The translations under genes and the position numbers were made by a program. A model generated the notes under the pieces. That model saw only the letters and a list, made by a program, of their open reading frames with translations. It made no database searches and was not told the DNA's origin. 64,000 bases of DNA from Myxococcota bacterium (GTDB taxonomy: Bacteria > Myxococcota_A > UBA9160 > UBA4427): assembly GCA_041389495.1 (NCBI GenBank), contig JAWKRT010000001.1, forward strand, positions 62,001 to 126,000, read 5' to 3'. Positions 61,694-64,000 of the stretch are shown here, in pieces; positions within the stretch are counted from its first letter, which is position 1; each line of letters opens with the position of its first letter.

Positions 61694-63085
61694 CTACTCG
61701 CGCCCGTCGTGGATGGCGCGCATGAACGCGTCGAACAGCACGCTCTCGACCTGCTCGCGCGTGACCTTGCCATAGCGCTCGCGGAAGGCCTTCACCGGGA
61801 TGATGCCCTTCGCCATCGAGCGATGACCGCCGCCGACGCCGAGCCCCTCGACGACGCTGCGCACCACCTCGCCCGCGGCGCGCACGTAGCCCACGTTGCG
61901 CACCGAGAAGACGATGTCGCTGCCGACGACGCCGGCGGCGACCGACCACTCCGCGCCCTCCGCCTGCAGCGCCATGTCGGCGACCTGCGGGATGACGTCC
62001 TCGCGCACGCGCCCGAGTGCGAGCAGGTGGACGCCGTCCCGCACCTGCGAACGCGAGAGCGCGCGCCCGAGTGCGCGCATGCCGTCGAGCGGGAGGGCCG
62101 GCCGCTCGATGCGGCGCAGCAGCGCCGGGCTGTGCGCGGCGTGCAGGTGCGCGAACGACTTCATGTCGCGGCTCGTCGTGTCGCGGCCGAGCAGCTGCGT
62201 GTCGCTCTTGATCCCGTAGAGGAGGCCGGTCGCGAGCTTCGAGTTGAGCTCGACCTTCGCGGCGCGCAGGTACTCCGTGACGATCGTCGCCGTCGCGCCG
62301 TAGGAGACGCGGATGTCCTTGAGCTTCGCCTCGTAGCCCGTGCGCTCGGGGTGGTGGTCGATCACGGCGTCCACCGAGAGCACGCGCTGCGGCGGCGGGT
62401 CGCCGAACACGTTCGGCTGGACGTCGACCAGCACGAGCCCGTCGAACTCCTCGAGCTCCTCGGGCGCGACGGTGCGGACGTCGATGCCGAGGGCCTCGAC
62501 GAGCGCGAGGTTCTCCGGGCGCTTCACCTCGCCGAACGAGATCAGCGGAGCGCTCGCGCGCTTGCGTCCGAGCAGGATCCGCAACGCATAGCCACAGGCG
62601 ATGCCGTCGGGATCGGGGTCGGGCTGGAGCAGGATGCCGACCTTCTCGCGCGGGTCGAGCAGCTCGCGCAGCTCGGTCACGCGCTGCAGGTTCTCGAGGT
62701 GGTCGAACTGCTCGTCCACGTCGTCGCGCAGCAGCGACGTGAGGCCACTGCGACGCAGCCGCGGGCGGTCGGGCAGGTCGTCGTCGGCGAGCTTGTCGGA
62801 GAGCACGAGGATGGGGGCACCGGGCGCGGCCTCGTCGATCGCGCGGATCGCGTTGCGGATCCACGGCGCTTCGTCGCTCGCGATCGCGTAGCGGTCGCCC
62901 GCGCGCGGCTCGAGCTTCGAGATCGCGTCGGCCGTGAGGCCGCCCTGCAGCGCGCGGAACCCCGGCGGTCGCGCGCGCGACTCGTCCTCGCGCGGCACCC
63001 ACGTGAGCTCCTCGTCCTGCGCCGCACCGATGCGGCTCCAGAACCGGGCGATGTCCGCTCCGTCACAGACGATGATGCGGCGCAC
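61694..63085 (-). CDS. DHH family phosphoesterase
   Basis: 463 residues. Metal motifs are DPDPDGIACGYAL (variant of D-x-D-x-D), VDVQPNVFGD, VIDHHPERTG and the DHHA1-type GLGVGGGHRSMAKGIIP. The N-terminal 120 residues carry a Rossmann-like part (IIVCDGADIARFW ... APILVLSDKL). Such proteins degrade nanoRNA, cyclic dinucleotides or pAp. GTG start with GGGGG upstream. TAGACT at 63203-63208 is a likely -10, giving a leader of about 110 nt. First gene of the DHH-PCD-GST operon. Confidence 0.88.
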   Translation of the reverse strand: MRRIIVCDGADIARFWSRIGAAQDEELTWVPREDESRARPPGFRALQGGLTADAISKLEPRAGDRYAIASDEAPWIRNAIRAIDEAAPGAPILVLSDKLADDDLPDRPRLRRSGLTSLLRDDVDEQFDHLENLQRVTELRELLDPREKVGILLQPDPDPDGIACGYALRILLGRKRASAPLISFGEVKRPENLALVEALGIDVRTVAPEELEEFDGLVLVDVQPNVFGDPPPQRVLSVDAVIDHHPERTGYEAKLKDIRVSYGATATIVTEYLRAAKVELNSKLATGLLYGIKSDTQLLGRDTTSRDMKSFAHLHAAHSPALLRRIERPALPLDGMRALGRALSRSQVRDGVHLLALGRVREDVIPQVADMALQAEGAEWSVAAGVVGSDIVFSVRNVGYVRAAGEVVRSVVEGLGVGGGHRSMAKGIIPVKAFRERYGKVTREQVESVLFDAFMRAIHDGRE

Positions 63086-63290
63086 GTGACCCCCAGCAGG
63101 TCGGCGATGGGAGGCAGGCTCGCAGCTCGGGCTCGCGGCGCGGGCTCGCGGCTCGGGAAGGAGAGGCGCGGCGTGCCGCCGCGCTGAGCCAGCTCGGCGC
63201 GCAGTCTAGCGAGATCGCCCCTCGCGTCGACGCGATCGGCGCGCTCCGCGCGGCACGGGTGCGCAGACGGTGTGCAGGTACCCTTCCGAC

Positions 63291-63740
63291 ATGCGGGAGA
63301 AGCGCGGCGACGAGCGGGACCGCGGCGCGCCGGCGGGCCTGGGCGCGCCGCAGCCGGCGCGGTCTCCCGGCGACACCACCGCCGACGCGGCGGCCCCGGT
63401 GGGAGCGCGCGTTGCGGCGAGCGCCGAGGGCGACGCCGGCGACGAGCCGTGGGTGGTGCCGATCGGGTCGGCCTTCGACCTCCATTCGTTCGCGCCGCGC
63501 GACGTGCTCGCGGCGGTCGATGCCTACCTCGACGCGGCGCGCGAGCTCGGGCTCGTCGAGGTGCGGCTCGTCCACGGACGCGGGAAGGGCGTGCAGCGCG
63601 CCCAGGTGCGGCGCATGCTCGCCGCCGACCCGCGCGTCGAGCGCTTCGGCGACGCTCCCGCCGACCGCGGAGGCTGGGGCGCGACGATCGCGTGGCTGCG
63701 TCCTCTCGCCGCGAACGCCGACACCGGGAGCGGGGACTAA
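63291..63740 (+). CDS. Smr-domain protein
   Basis: 149 residues: a disordered, charged N-terminus (about 1-52) and an Smr domain (about 53-140; FDLHSFAPRDVLAAVDAYLDAARELGL, VRLVHGRGKGVQRAQVRRML). The DLH and HGRGKG motifs are those of Smr nickase/RNase domains found at the end of MutS2. Stand-alone Smr proteins may cut RNA in ribosome rescue. TACCCT is 6 nt before ATG (63279-63284), the leaderless pattern. Confidence 0.9.
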   Translation: MREKRGDERDRGAPAGLGAPQPARSPGDTTADAAAPVGARVAASAEGDAGDEPWVVPIGSAFDLHSFAPRDVLAAVDAYLDAARELGLVEVRLVHGRGKGVQRAQVRRMLAADPRVERFGDAPADRGGWGATIAWLRPLAANADTGSGD

Positions 63741-63747
63741 CGACCGC

Positions 63748-64000
63748 GTGCAACGCATCTTCGTCGGAGACGTCCAGGGCTGCGTCGACGAGCTCGACCT
63801 GCTGATCGAGCGCGCACACGTCGAGTTCGGCGGTGACTTCGAGCTCTGGCTGGTCGGCGACCTCGTCAACCGCGGGCCCGACAACCTCGGTGTGCTGCGC
63901 CGCGTTCGCGCGCTGCGCGACGCGGGTCGCGCGCGCGTCGTGCTCGGCAACCACGAGACCGGGCTCCTGATGAAGGCGCTCGGCCTGCGCGCGCGGAGCG
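63748..64000 (+). CDS. ApaH-like metallophosphatase (3' end beyond window)
   Basis: At least 84 residues, continuing past the edge. The start motifs of a calcineurin-like phosphoesterase are complete: FVGDVQGCVDELD (GDIHG equivalent), WLVGDLVNRGPDNLGVL and VLGNHETG. ApaH-type enzymes hydrolyse diadenosine tetraphosphate; other members act on proteins or phospholipids. GTG start 7 nt after the Smr stop, so the two are likely one operon. Confidence 0.88.
   Translation, partial: MQRIFVGDVQGCVDELDLLIERAHVEFGGDFELWLVGDLVNRGPDNLGVLRRVRALRDAGRARVVLGNHETGLLMKALGLRARS

Overview
This 64 kb window is very GC-rich, gene-dense chromosomal DNA (about 60 protein genes, no rRNA, tRNA, phage, IS or CRISPR seen). 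The gene set is Gram-negative and aerobic: SUF Fe-S assembly, mitochondrial-type aconitase, MlaA/HpnM/HpnN envelope-lipid transport, Bacteroidetes-type serine palmitoyltransferase, Tat and lipoprotein signals, and luciferase-like flavin enzymes. Together with GC-rich codon use this suggests the deltaproteobacterial grade (Myxococcota, Binatota or relatives). That placement is inference; no phylogenetic marker was analysed.

Layout. 1-5.3 kb: sufS-D-C-B on the minus strand behind an Rrf2 regulator, whose promoter holds two palindromic operators. 5.3-9.1 kb: a tightly coupled minus-strand operon of a class III aminotransferase, LuxE and LuxC, predicted to turn a carboxylic acid into an aldehyde and then perhaps an amine. 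9.2-16 kb: an exported phosphodiesterase/phosphatase, folK, a thiamine-binding-like protein, a pair of exported Fn3-like/FG-GAP proteins, cysH and two small exported proteins. 16-24 kb: a PDZ-containing membrane histidine kinase, a luciferase-like oxidoreductase, a DUF3179 protein, an SRPBCC protein, an amidase and a hydrolase. About 24 kb: a 72-residue protein with histone-fold features and a lysine-rich tail, with its own promoter and a strong intrinsic terminator.

24-39.5 kb: DUF6178, NUDIX, GcvR-like, peroxiredoxin, tandem MFS transporters, a HelD-like helicase, a GH31 glucosidase coupled to a small Cys-rich protein, a DUF815 ATPase, a divergent MocR regulator/flavin-protein pair and serine palmitoyltransferase. 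39.5-44.5 kb: MlaA, MlaC/HpnM and an HpnN-type RND pump, an envelope-lipid transport module. 44.5-56.4 kb: a large membrane protein, a hydrolase, an M20 peptidase, aconitase, a lipid kinase-queuosine salvage-permease operon, an exported PheC-chorismate mutase fusion and a cold-shock-domain protein. 56.4-64 kb: NAD synthetase, assorted hydrolases, a DHH phosphoesterase-PCD-GST operon, an Smr protein and the start of an ApaH-like phosphatase.

Two expression habits recur. Within operons, stop and start codons overlap as ATGA or GTGA. At the first gene of many transcription units, a TAnnnT -10-like hexamer lies only 6-9 nt before the start codon. That spacing predicts leaderless mRNAs for about 18 genes. 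It also helped choose several start codons.
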